64,000 nt of DNA, taken from NCBI GenBank assembly GCA_040397235.1, contig JBBAWH010000004.1, positions 1-64,000 on the forward strand, given 5' to 3'. The notes below the pieces were generated by a model, which saw only the letters and a list, made by a program, of their open reading frames with translations, searched no databases and was not told the DNA's origin. Below are positions 18,544-26,483 of this stretch, one piece after another. This stretch comes from Limnocylindrus sp040397235. GTDB taxonomy: Bacteria; Chloroflexota; Limnocylindria; Limnocylindrales; Limnocylindraceae. Each line of letters starts with the position of its first letter. Position 1 is the first letter of the stretch. Position numbers and translations under genes: made by a program.

Positions 18544-19880
18544 GCAACGATCGCGGTCCAATTCCACCACACAGCGTGATCTCCTCCGTGTGGGGTCGTG
18601 CCGCCAACATTGACGTTGAGCGCGGTGAGGGCTCCTGGCTGATCGATCGCAACGGCGAGCGCTGGCTCGACTACACCTCGGGGATCGGCGTGGTGAACAC
18701 GGGGCATGCACATCCAAAGGTTTCCGCCGCTATCGCCGAGCAGGCCACCAAGTTGATCCACGGCCAACAGAACATCGTCTTCCATGAGCCTGGGCTGCGA
18801 CTGCACGAACGCCTCAGCAAGGTGCTTGACGGTGGGCCGTGGGGCGTCTTCCTCTCGAACTCAGGAGCCGAGGCGGTCGAGGCGGCGGTGAAGCTAGCGC
18901 GACGCGCCACCAAGCGTCGCGTGATCCTCACCTTCCGCGGCGGCTATCACGGTCGCACCGCGCAGACGATGGCGATGACCACGGCGAAGAACGTCTACCG
19001 CGGCCACTTTGAGCCACTCCCCGGTTCGGTCTACAGCACCGCATTCCCATCCTGCTTCCGCGCGCCAGTAGCGGCACGCGATCATGCCGTTGCCGGTGCC
19101 CCAGGCGCCTGCGCTGGGTGCAGCTGCCGCTGGGAGGAGGAGTGGGATCTCACGCTACACACCCTCGCCAGCGCCGAAGATGTTGCCGCCGTCATCGTTG
19201 AGCCGATCCTGGGCGAGGGGGGCTACGTTGTGCCGCCGGCCGGCTTCCTGCCGCGCCTACGCGAACTCACCCGCGAGCTCGGCATTCTGCTGATCGCCGA
19301 CGAGGTGCAGACTGGCTACGGGCGTACCGGCAAGATGTTCGCCGTGCAGCACCAGAACGTTGAGCCCGACATCCTGGTGATGGCGAAGGGGATCGCCTCT
19401 GGTCTCCCCCTCTCGGGGATCATCGCGCGCAAGGAGCTCCTTGATACTTGGGAGCCTGGCACACACGGCGGCACCTACGGCGGCAACGTTGTTGCCTGCG
19501 CCGCCGCCCTCGCCACACTCGACGTTTTTGAAGAGGAGGGGCTCGTTGCGAATGCGGCCGCCCGCGGCACGCAGATGCTCGACGGCCTGCGCAAGATTGC
19601 CGCCGGTCGCCCTGGCATCGGCGACGTGCGCGGACTTGGCTTGATGATCGCCCTGGAGTTTGTGCAGCCTGGCGCTGGTGACGGCCGCACACCTGATCCT
19701 GCCGCAGTGAAGCGCGTCATCGCCGAGGCGAACAAGCGCAAGCTACTCCTGTTGACAGCTGGAACCTACGTCCAAGTGATTCGCATCATCCCGCCACTCG
19801 TCACCACGGCGGCCGAGATTGACCTCGCCCTAAAAATTCTGGAAGAGTCGCTCGACGCTGCTGGGGTAACTCGCAGCTAA
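18540..19880 (+). CDS. class III PLP-dependent aminotransferase, probably for 4-aminobutyrate or putrescine
   Basis: 446 aa fold-type I transaminase. It has GYHGRT (135-140), the cofactor aspartate in IADEVQTGYGRTG (D254) and the PLP lysine K283 in MAKGIASGLP. A cysteine-containing insert at about 170-200 (C172, C191, C194, C196) is of the kind present in a subgroup annotated as acetylornithine/aminobutyrate aminotransferases. Because it is the last gene of the pot operon, with a four-base overlap, its natural substrate is probably an imported polyamine (putrescine) or the derived 4-aminobutyrate. Substrate choice is inference. The hairpin at 19885-19903 follows. Confidence 0.85.
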   Translation: MSNDRGPIPPHSVISSVWGRAANIDVERGEGSWLIDRNGERWLDYTSGIGVVNTGHAHPKVSAAIAEQATKLIHGQQNIVFHEPGLRLHERLSKVLDGGPWGVFLSNSGAEAVEAAVKLARRATKRRVILTFRGGYHGRTAQTMAMTTAKNVYRGHFEPLPGSVYSTAFPSCFRAPVAARDHAVAGAPGACAGCSCRWEEEWDLTLHTLASAEDVAAVIVEPILGEGGYVVPPAGFLPRLRELTRELGILLIADEVQTGYGRTGKMFAVQHQNVEPDILVMAKGIASGLPLSGIIARKELLDTWEPGTHGGTYGGNVVACAAALATLDVFEEEGLVANAAARGTQMLDGLRKIAAGRPGIGDVRGLGLMIALEFVQPGAGDGRTPDPAAVKRVIAEANKRKLLLLTAGTYVQVIRIIPPLVTTAAEIDLALKILEESLDAAGVTRS

Positions 19881-19884
19881 TTCG

Positions 19885-19903
19885 AGGCGGGGCTCCCCCG
19901 CCT
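19885..19903. terminator. hairpin between convergent genes
   Basis: Perfect 8-bp stem AGGCGGGG/CCCCGCCT with a three-base loop, 4 bases after the aminotransferase stop and touching the stop of the convergent aldolase-like gene. There is no long U tract, so termination strength is uncertain. Confidence 0.5.
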
Positions 19904-21299
19904 AGCTCAGCAGATCGGCCGGTGCAGGTGGCAGCGGATCCGATGTCTCAGGTACGTAGCGCTCCACGAGCGCGCGTGAGCCACCAACCCCAAGCTGCGA
20001 GAAGAGTGACTGGAACTTCGCGCGCTGTGTCTCGAGAATCTCTGGCGTACCTGCCGCCTCCCAGAGCGCCTGCTTGAATGACCCAAGCGCCTTCTTCCGC
20101 GTGCGATACAGGAACTGTTCATCGGTGTCGCCAGGCTTCGCCTCATCGGCGGCGTTGGCGCGCAGCCACGCGGTGATCTCGGCACGCAGCGTGGCATCGA
20201 GTGCCGGGTGGTCGAGCAGGATGTTCTGGAATCCGGTGGCGAGGTGGATCTCTGCGGCGCCAACCTCGGGGAAGCGATGGAAGAGATCTTCGGGGAGTGT
20301 CGACGCACCGTGCTGCACCGCACCGGCGAGGCCGCGAGCGCGAGCCAATTCGCCGAGCTCCTTGAGTACGGTGAAGTCAAGGGCAACCTCAGCGACGCCG
20401 CCGCCTGGGAGCGGCACGCCGCCATGGCTCGTTCCGGTCTGTACCGAAACCTTGCGCAGGCCACGGGCTCCAGCGCTGCGACTGGCGAGGGCGACATCGA
20501 ACTCGTCAAGATAGGCGGCCAGCTCTTCGGCGGTGGAGTTCTTGTTCCCCACCTCACCGATCTCGCCACCCATGCTGATCTCAATCCCAGCGGGCTCCAG
20601 TTCACGAACGAGGGCGACCGCCTCGGCGGTGCGCACGGCATTCACGCGCTGCTGCTCCTGCACCGTTGGCAGGGCGAGGTCAACGAGCGTGGAGGCGTCA
20701 ATGTCGATGTTGCGATAGCCAGCGTCAACGGCGAGTCGGCAGGCACGTGCGATTTCGGCGGCGACCCCTTCAGGGTCGGTGGCGTACTTCTTGGCAACGA
20801 ATTGGTAATGATCGCCCTGAATGAAGACTGGTCCGCGCCAGCCGGCGGCGATGGCGCCGCAGAGCACGCTCGTGGCGTAGTCGGCGGGGCGCTGGAAGGT
20901 GTAGGTCTGCTCAGAGCGCGCCAGCTCAAAGATGAGCGCTGCGCCGTCCATAGCGGCGGCGGTCTCTAGTGCGGCACGTGACATCTCGAAGACCTGGCTG
21001 CGCAAGTTCAGGGCAGGAACGGTGAGCCCCTCATATGCGCCGTTTGCTCGGGCGGCATAGAGCGGCGCGATGCTGGCGCTCTGGATCCCCGCAGCGGCCG
21101 CGGCGGCTCGAGCCAGCCACTGCGCCGCAGCAACGGTCGCCTCGTCGGTGGCGAAGGCGGCGGTCCAGGCGATCGTCGCAGCACCGCTCTGGCGCAGCTG
21201 CGCCGCATCAAGAATCTCAACGGCGCCCGCGGTCGTAACACGCAGCGAGGCGCTGAGAAGTTGGCGGAGGACTGCGGGTGAGGTGGCGATGCGACTCAT
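19902..21299 (-). CDS. class II fructose-bisphosphate aldolase-like protein
   Basis: 465 aa, longer than the usual 300-360 aa aldolase. Family-like features appear in order: LARAAAAAA... PLYAARANGAYEG and VPALNLR (like the PAFNV start of class II aldolases), IQGDHYQF (a DHxDH-like metal site), NIDIDASTLVD, EIGEVGNKN, VQTGTSHGG, VQHGASTLP and LATGFQNIL near the end (phosphate/metal loop). These support a metal-dependent TIM-barrel aldolase of the FbaA superfamily, but the spacing differs from FbaA and the substrate is uncertain. A TACGAT hexamer lies 6 nt before the ATG, so the mRNA is predicted leaderless. Confidence 0.7.
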   Translation of the reverse strand: MSRIATSPAVLRQLLSASLRVTTAGAVEILDAAQLRQSGAATIAWTAAFATDEATVAAAQWLARAAAAAAGIQSASIAPLYAARANGAYEGLTVPALNLRSQVFEMSRAALETAAAMDGAALIFELARSEQTYTFQRPADYATSVLCGAIAAGWRGPVFIQGDHYQFVAKKYATDPEGVAAEIARACRLAVDAGYRNIDIDASTLVDLALPTVQEQQRVNAVRTAEAVALVRELEPAGIEISMGGEIGEVGNKNSTAEELAAYLDEFDVALASRSAGARGLRKVSVQTGTSHGGVPLPGGGVAEVALDFTVLKELGELARARGLAGAVQHGASTLPEDLFHRFPEVGAAEIHLATGFQNILLDHPALDATLRAEITAWLRANAADEAKPGDTDEQFLYRTRKKALGSFKQALWEAAGTPEILETQRAKFQSLFSQLGVGGSRALVERYVPETSDPLPPAPADLLS

Positions 21300-21305
21300 G
21301 CAGGA

Positions 21306-21311
21306 ATCGTA
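21306..21311 (-). promoter_or_regulatory. leaderless -10 of the aldolase-like gene
   Basis: TACGAT exactly 6 nt upstream of the ATG at 21299. No Shine-Dalgarno is present between it and the start. Confidence 0.55.
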
Positions 21312-21335
21312 GCGCGAATTTGAACGCGCTTCCCT

Positions 21336-22067
21336 CTAGGGGGTGGCAAGCTCCCGCTCGCGCGCCGCCAGCTGGCTGCTGTACACGGCCTGCGTGACGC
21401 CGACCCGCACCGCGAGTTCTGGGAGCGCCGCCCAAGAGAAATCATCCCAGCCACCGCTGCCATCCCAGGTTGCGAGAAGCGCCGGCGGACGTCGTGCGCC
21501 CCCATCCAGCGCTGGTGCACGCAGCAGGTGTGCCGACTCCACGTGGCTCTGCGCCGTTGCGCCACTACCAAGCACGATCACGAGCCCAAGTCGATGCAGG
21601 TCATCTTCTGGCACGCGCAGGTTTGCGCCGCGCAGCAGGTCAAGCAGCTCAGCAAGGTCGTGGCCAGGTGCCGTGGCGATGAGAGGGAAGCCGCGAACGA
21701 GGGAGCGCACCACGGTCTTCGTGGTTGCTGCGCTCAAGCGCTCAATCAGTCCATGAGCAATGAGTCGTGTGGAGCGCGGACTGCGCGGCGCGCCGCCGGC
21801 ACCTACAACGAGGCAGCCAACACCTGCGGGATCAGTGAGCCAGACGAAGGCCTCCTCGGGGGCGATCTTGATCTCGGCGCTCTCGGCACCTGCGGGGAGT
21901 GGCGAGGCCGCGGCAATTGCCTCGGCGAGTGCATCGCGGCGTTCAGCGGCGGCACTCCCCGTTACGACGATGGGGACACCCGCGTCGGCGAGGAGGGTGA
22001 TCTGCGCCGCCAGTGTGGCGCTGAGCTCGCCACCAGCCACCAAGTTGCGCAGTGCCACGTGGCTCAT
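21336..22067 (-). CDS. degenerate type II/IV secretion ATPase-like protein
   Basis: 243 aa. The opening (ALRNLVAGGELSATLAAQITLLADAGVPIVVTGS) resembles the region leading into Walker A of CpaF/TadA-type secretion ATPases. Where GxxGxGK[ST] should stand it has GSAAAERRDAL, so the P-loop lacks lysine and Ser/Thr. Later parts keep a similar layout: VWLTDPAGVGCLVVG in place of Walker B, then RSLVRGFPLIATAPGHDLAELLDLL like the switch/helix region, and LVIVLGSG. I infer a non-ATPase relative; no function is known. It is the last gene of a minus-strand series and overlaps the MBL gene by four bases. Confidence 0.5.
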   Translation of the reverse strand: MSHVALRNLVAGGELSATLAAQITLLADAGVPIVVTGSAAAERRDALAEAIAAASPLPAGAESAEIKIAPEEAFVWLTDPAGVGCLVVGAGGAPRSPRSTRLIAHGLIERLSAATTKTVVRSLVRGFPLIATAPGHDLAELLDLLRGANLRVPEDDLHRLGLVIVLGSGATAQSHVESAHLLRAPALDGGARRPPALLATWDGSGGWDDFSWAALPELAVRVGVTQAVYSSQLAARERELATP

Positions 22068-22732
22068 GAGCGCGCCGCCGTCAACGTGTTCGTGCGAATT
22101 GAGGTGTCAATCCACGCCGATTCGGTGCCGATCATCGTCTCTCGCCCGTGCCCTGGAATTACCCGTGTCGCAGGGTCAAGCCCTCGCAGCCGCGAGAGTG
22201 AGTCGAGCATCGCCGCCGCGTCACCGCCGGGTAGGTCGGTCCTCCCCCACCCACCAAAGAAGAGGGTGTCGCCACTCAGCAGTAGGCCTGCGCTCGCATC
22301 AAACAGCGAGATCGACCCTTCGGTATGGCCTGGCGTGTGGAGCACCGTGAAGTTGATGCTACCCGCGGTGATTCGATCGCCATCGTTTAGGTCGCGCGTG
22401 GGCACGACCGGCGGGATCGGAAAGGGTGCGGCGAGCGGCTGCGGCTCGATGAGGCGATGGCGGTCGAGCGGGTGCACGCCGATCGGCAGCTCCTCGTGAT
22501 GATGCGTTGCATGGTGCGCCGCCAGTGCCGCCATCTCCCCCATGTGGTCCCAGTGCCCGTGGGTGGCGAGCGCCAAGACCAAGCGCCAGCCGCGCTCGGC
22601 GAGCTGTGTGGTGAGAGCGGCGAGTGACGGGATCGCTGGGTCAACGACGATCGCCTCGCGGCGCTCAGGGTCGCCTACGAGCACCACATTGGTGCGCAGC
22701 GGCCCGATAGGGAGAACCTGCACCTCAATCAT
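22064..22732 (-). CDS. metallo-beta-lactamase-fold hydrolase, glyoxalase II-like
   Basis: 222 aa. Metal ligands are visible as THGHWDH (57-63), HTPGHTEGS, SGDTLF and GHG near the end, the full set for a binuclear-zinc MBL hydrolase. The opening LPIGPLRTNVVLVGD is typical of the YcbL/glyoxalase II branch. A run of four His plus Glu-Glu (HHATHHHEE, about 72-80) sits in the insert before the second metal motif. It probably cleaves a thioester such as lactoylglutathione or a mycothiol-type equivalent, but the substrate is not determinable. Four-base overlaps on both sides. Confidence 0.85.
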   Translation of the reverse strand: MIEVQVLPIGPLRTNVVLVGDPERREAIVVDPAIPSLAALTTQLAERGWRLVLALATHGHWDHMGEMAALAAHHATHHHEELPIGVHPLDRHRLIEPQPLAAPFPIPPVVPTRDLNDGDRITAGSINFTVLHTPGHTEGSISLFDASAGLLLSGDTLFFGGWGRTDLPGGDAAAMLDSLSRLRGLDPATRVIPGHGRETMIGTESAWIDTSIRTNTLTAARS

Positions 22733-23310
22733 CGCTGCGGCCGTTTGATCGGCTGAAAGGCGCGCGAATCAAGTTCGGCGCGCAGCGTCTCCTCGTTCGC
22801 GGCAGAGAGCTGCACCAGACGTTCGAGCAGTGCAATGCGCCTCTCCGCCTCAACGGGATCAGGGGCTCCCTTTGTAATCGGCAACATGCCAGCCACGCCA
22901 ACACGATTGAGGCCCCGCCCACCGAGCGACGCGGCGTAGCGCACCGCCCAGAGCAGGATCTCGACCGGCTCAGCCGCCTCGTCACTTGGGGCAGGAACGA
23001 GCGCGAGGATCAGGCCGCGATCTCCCGGCCAGGTTGCGGCGGCACGCCACGACTCTGGATCGCGAATGGGATTGATCACGAGGCTCTCAGCTGGAATCTT
23101 CAGCCACTCTTCGTGACTCATGCCCACCAGGTCTCCGCCGATTGGGAGCAGCGCGCGATGAACCCCCGTGAGTGCAGTCAGTCGTTCAGCGAGGTGCTCG
23201 CGCGATGCGGGATCGGCCGCCGTAAGCTCTGGGCACTTGACGAAGTGAATTGCAGCATTGGAGTCGGGCTCGCAAGCGAATGCCGCTGGATCGAGAAACG
23301 TTGCGAACAC
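22729..23310 (-). CDS. conserved hypothetical protein
   Basis: 193 aa, not recognised. No signal peptide or membrane segment. The centre has an alternating beta/alpha feel (RALLPIGGDLVGM, LVINPIRDPESW, GLILALVPAP), then a helix-rich C-terminus that ends in basic residues. It starts at GTG 23310, two bases after the rhomboid stop, and overlaps the MBL gene by four bases, so it is co-expressed with both. Codon use matches its neighbours. Confidence 0.6.
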   Translation of the reverse strand: MFATFLDPAAFACEPDSNAAIHFVKCPELTAADPASREHLAERLTALTGVHRALLPIGGDLVGMSHEEWLKIPAESLVINPIRDPESWRAAATWPGDRGLILALVPAPSDEAAEPVEILLWAVRYAASLGGRGLNRVGVAGMLPITKGAPDPVEAERRIALLERLVQLSAANEETLRAELDSRAFQPIKRPQR

Positions 23311-23312
23311 GC

Positions 23313-24530
23313 CTAGAACGGAAGGGTGTCGCGCCAGAGCGCGAGATCAAACCAGTTTGCAAAGAGAGCCAGAAGGAGGGCGCTCAACGCGAGTGTCACC
23401 AGCACTTCGCCACCACGCCATCCTGTGACGGTGGCGGTCCAACGTCGACGCATCGCCTCTACACGTGTTGGCTGAATCAGCACACCAAGGATCAGCCCTG
23501 TAACGAGTCCGCCAATGTGCGCGGAGTTATCAATACCACCGCCAATGAACCCGATGCCAAAGCCGAGCACGATGTTGATGAGCAGAAGGCCGCCGACGCG
23601 ACCGAGCGCCTCGCGCATGCCGCGCTCAACGAGCGGCTTATGCGCCCACTCCGCGCCAAGGGCGATGCCAAAGAGCGCGAAGACGCCGCCAGAAGCACCA
23701 ACTGAAGGGGCGTATGGGAACCAGATGGCACTTGCCAGTGATGCGCCGATCACCCCAATGAGATACCAGGAGAGCATTCGACGTGCGCCGTAGAGGCGAT
23801 AGACCAGCTGCGCGGCAATGTCGAGTGCGATGACGTTGAATCCGAGATGGAGCGCCCACGACTGCCACTCTGGATTAATGCCACCGTGAACGAAGGCTAC
23901 AGTGACGAGCCTCCATGGGCTGCTACTGAGGAAATCACCGCCGGAGCTCGTGATCTTCTCGAGCGCAAAGAGCTCGGCAAGTGCCGGATCAAACTTCGTC
24001 AGCACTGAGAGGACGATAGTGACGGCGACCAGCGCGCGCGGCACCCATGCACTGGCAGATACGCCACGGGCGCGGCGGAAGGCGGCCTGAGAGCGGAGTG
24101 AGGAGCCGCCCGTCTCTTTGGTGAGCCAGCCGATGCGCGAGGCGATCTCAGCGCGGGCGGCGCTCGTTGGGGCGCTCCCCTCTGCCTGGCGGTAGGTGGC
24201 AAGGGCGACGGGGAGTTCGCCGCGGCGGACCTCCTCCATGGCGCGACGGCGGAGGGCGAGGAAGCGCAGCTCTTGGTCTGCGGAGTTGGCGGCGATCTCG
24301 AGGTACTCCGCCGCCTCGTCGTCGCGCTCTAGTCGCAGCAGCGCCTCCGCGGCGCCATAGGCGGCGCGCTCAGCGAGGATGCGATCGTCGCTTGGCGTCG
24401 CCCCGGCAACGGCGGCGGCGAAGGCGAGAGCGGCACCCTCCGCGTCACCGCGGTCAAGGGCGTCCACGCCGAGCTCCATGCGGCTCGGTAGGTCGGTCGC
24501 TTCGGAGGGTTGGCGCAGCGCTTCACTCAT
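23313..24530 (-). CDS. rhomboid-family intramembrane serine protease with N-terminal TPR-like region
   Basis: Cleaves membrane proteins within the bilayer. From ATG 24530 it is 405 aa: residues 1-155 form a soluble helical TPR-like region (DALDRGDAEGAALAFAAAVAG, AAEALLRLERDDEAAEYLEIA), then six or more membrane segments. The catalytic dyad is visible: S280 in GASGG and H338 in DNSAHIGG; H228 and N232 (WALHLGFN) match the conserved H/N of the second segment. A longer frame exists upstream, but a TACGCT hexamer 7 nt before ATG 24530 and loss of protein-like composition argue for the shorter form. The substrate is unknown. Confidence 0.88.
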   Translation of the reverse strand: MSEALRQPSEATDLPSRMELGVDALDRGDAEGAALAFAAAVAGATPSDDRILAERAAYGAAEALLRLERDDEAAEYLEIAANSADQELRFLALRRRAMEEVRRGELPVALATYRQAEGSAPTSAARAEIASRIGWLTKETGGSSLRSQAAFRRARGVSASAWVPRALVAVTIVLSVLTKFDPALAELFALEKITSSGGDFLSSSPWRLVTVAFVHGGINPEWQSWALHLGFNVIALDIAAQLVYRLYGARRMLSWYLIGVIGASLASAIWFPYAPSVGASGGVFALFGIALGAEWAHKPLVERGMREALGRVGGLLLINIVLGFGIGFIGGGIDNSAHIGGLVTGLILGVLIQPTRVEAMRRRWTATVTGWRGGEVLVTLALSALLLALFANWFDLALWRDTLPF

Positions 24531-24537
24531 CTGTTGC

Positions 24538-24543
24538 AGCGTA
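24538..24543 (-). promoter_or_regulatory. leaderless -10 of the rhomboid gene
   Basis: TACGCT, 7 nt before ATG 24530 and inside the 22-base gap after the PfkB-like gene. Confidence 0.45.
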
Positions 24544-24552
24544 CGCGATGCG

Positions 24553-25101
24553 CTACGAGGCGGCAGGCGACTCGCGATCAGGCAGGAGGAGCGCCACCAA
24601 GAGGTCGGTAACGGCGGCCGGATCGCCCGCTGGGCGCTCAACCTCCAGCGGCGGCGGGGTCTCGCCGCGCTCACCCGTCGGCACTCCTGCAGGGGTCGAC
24701 CCTTCCGGCCTCGTCACAACGAGTCGTGCGCCAACATAGGCGCACGCTTCAAGCACGGTGGCAACGACCAAATCATCAACAGGATCAACCAAGAGGACTG
24801 CGTCGAAGCTTGTCAGATAGCGCAACGCCAACTGCAGGTCGGCGGCATCCATCTCGAGCGAACCCGCCCCATCAACAGCGGTCGCCAACGCGCCGTCACG
24901 AATGAGCGCCACGTGGCCGATCCCGGCCGCCGTAAGCTTCGTGATCACCGCCTCGCCCGCTGCGTCAACGCCGATCTTGCTCACCATCTCAACAGGTTCG
25001 CCGGCTGCGGCGAGGGCGAGTGCCGCGGTCGCGGCATAGCCACCAAGGCCGTAGGTTGCTCCCTCGGCCCGCGCGCTCACGGTGCCGATCACCACGATCA
25101 T
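24553..25101 (-). CDS. short PfkB/ribokinase-like protein
   Basis: 182 aa against about 300 for the family. The N-terminal third looks like a ribokinase-fold sugar kinase (GGYAATAALALAAAGEPVEMVSKIGVDAAGEAVITKLTAAGI), with FDAVLLVDPVDD and ARLVVTRPEGS following the core strand order. The C-terminal anion-hole/catalytic motif (GxGD) is absent; only a weak PAGDPAAVTDLL stands near the end. I read it as a shortened, probably non-catalytic or divergent family member rather than a fresh pseudogene, since the frame is clean and both flanks overlap or abut neighbours. It overlaps the M16 gene by four bases. Confidence 0.55.
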   Translation of the reverse strand: MIVVIGTVSARAEGATYGLGGYAATAALALAAAGEPVEMVSKIGVDAAGEAVITKLTAAGIGHVALIRDGALATAVDGAGSLEMDAADLQLALRYLTSFDAVLLVDPVDDLVVATVLEACAYVGARLVVTRPEGSTPAGVPTGERGETPPPLEVERPAGDPAAVTDLLVALLLPDRESPAAS

Positions 25102-26483
25102 GCCGAGGCCGCGCCATCTGCTTCGACCTGCACGGTGAATCCTTCAGCCTCGATCGGCCCAGTGATTGCAGCAGCATCGCCAACGATGACGATCTGCTCC
25201 GCAGAGGCGGCCAACTCATCGGCGATCAGCGCAATCGCGGCGCGGTCGACGGCGGCGACTCGTTCACGGAAGTGGTCCGGCTCATCGGGCGAGAGCCCGA
25301 GCACCGTGAGCGCTGCGGCCATGCTGGCAACGGGCGTCGCAGTGCCGAAGCGAAGTGGGAAGGTGCCGCAGAGATAGTCACGCGCCTCGGTCAGCTCTTC
25401 GTCGGTTGGTGGTGCGCTCTGCATCGTGGCGAGCTGGCGTCGCGCCTCGGCGAGCGCAGGGGCGGTCACGCCCGTCTCCACCGCAGTCCCCGCCATGAAT
25501 GGGCCTCGCCCGCGTCGCAAATCGAACCGCGCACCAGCACCGTAGGTGTAGCCCTTCTCTTCGCGCAGCACGCGATTGAGCCGCGAGCCGAAGAGTCCGC
25601 CAATGATCTCGGCGTAGACGAGTGCGGCGTGGTGGTTCGCGTCGAGTCGCGAGCGACCGATGCGGCCGATGCGGATCTCCGATTGCACAGAACCGGGTCG
25701 ATCCAACACCTTCACGAGTGGCGCGGCACTTGTCGCGGAGGGAGCGGACGCCGCGCGATCTGGCTCGCCGCGGCCCCAGGTGCCCCCACCTGCGCTGATC
25801 TCACTGAGGCGGCTCGCCTCGATCAGCGCGAAGGTTGCATCAGCATCAATGTCACCAGCGAGCACTAGCGTTGGCGTGCCGGTGCGCAGGATCTCTTGGT
25901 GTCGCGCAACGACCTGGTCGCGCGTCAGGCTTGCGACGCCGTGGGCCGTTCCGGCGAAGGGTCGACTGTAGGCGGCCTCAGGTGCGTAGAGGGCCGCCGA
26001 GAGCGCATCAACGGCGCGGCTGCGTGGGCTTGCGTGCGCCTGCTTGATGGCGGCGAGTCGCAACGCCTTCAGTCGCTCCACGTCGGCTTCGGGGATGCGC
26101 GGGGTGAGTGCGATCTCCGCCATCAGGTCGACGACGCCAGCGAGGCGCGAGACCGGTGCCCCAGCGCCAACGGTGAGGCTCTCCCAGCCCGACTCAGCCC
26201 CGATAGAGGCGCCGAGCAACTCGCCAGCTTCAATGAGTCCGTCGGCGTCGTGGTGCTCTGTCCCCTCGGTGAGGAGGCGTGCCAGCAGAGCTGAGAGGCC
26301 CGACTCTTCTGGGCGCTCCCCTGCCGCGCCGCCGCCGAAGAGCAACTGAACGGAGGCGATTGGGCGTGATGGCATCGGCAGCAGGATCACGCGCATCCCT
26401 GCGCCGGTCACTTGCTCGATGGCACGTGGGAAGCGCCAGGTGCGTGGCGACCCTGGGCCTGGTCGCGCTGCGTTGTTGCTCAT
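25098..26483 (-). CDS. M16-family peptidase-like protein, non-catalytic subunit
   Basis: 461 aa with the M16 (pitrilysin/mitochondrial processing peptidase) fold, but the HxxEH zinc site is replaced by SGLSALLARLL near residues 61-70. The C-terminal half retains M16 substrate-binding features (LNRVLREEKGYTYGAGARFD). Its partner directly upstream, overlapping by four bases, carries the intact site. This matches the known arrangement of bacterial M16 heterodimers in which one subunit is inactive. No signal peptide is seen, so it is cytosolic by default. Confidence 0.85.
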   Translation of the reverse strand: MSNNAARPGPGSPRTWRFPRAIEQVTGAGMRVILLPMPSRPIASVQLLFGGGAAGERPEESGLSALLARLLTEGTEHHDADGLIEAGELLGASIGAESGWESLTVGAGAPVSRLAGVVDLMAEIALTPRIPEADVERLKALRLAAIKQAHASPRSRAVDALSAALYAPEAAYSRPFAGTAHGVASLTRDQVVARHQEILRTGTPTLVLAGDIDADATFALIEASRLSEISAGGGTWGRGEPDRAASAPSATSAAPLVKVLDRPGSVQSEIRIGRIGRSRLDANHHAALVYAEIIGGLFGSRLNRVLREEKGYTYGAGARFDLRRGRGPFMAGTAVETGVTAPALAEARRQLATMQSAPPTDEELTEARDYLCGTFPLRFGTATPVASMAAALTVLGLSPDEPDHFRERVAAVDRAAIALIADELAASAEQIVIVGDAAAITGPIEAEGFTVQVEADGAASA

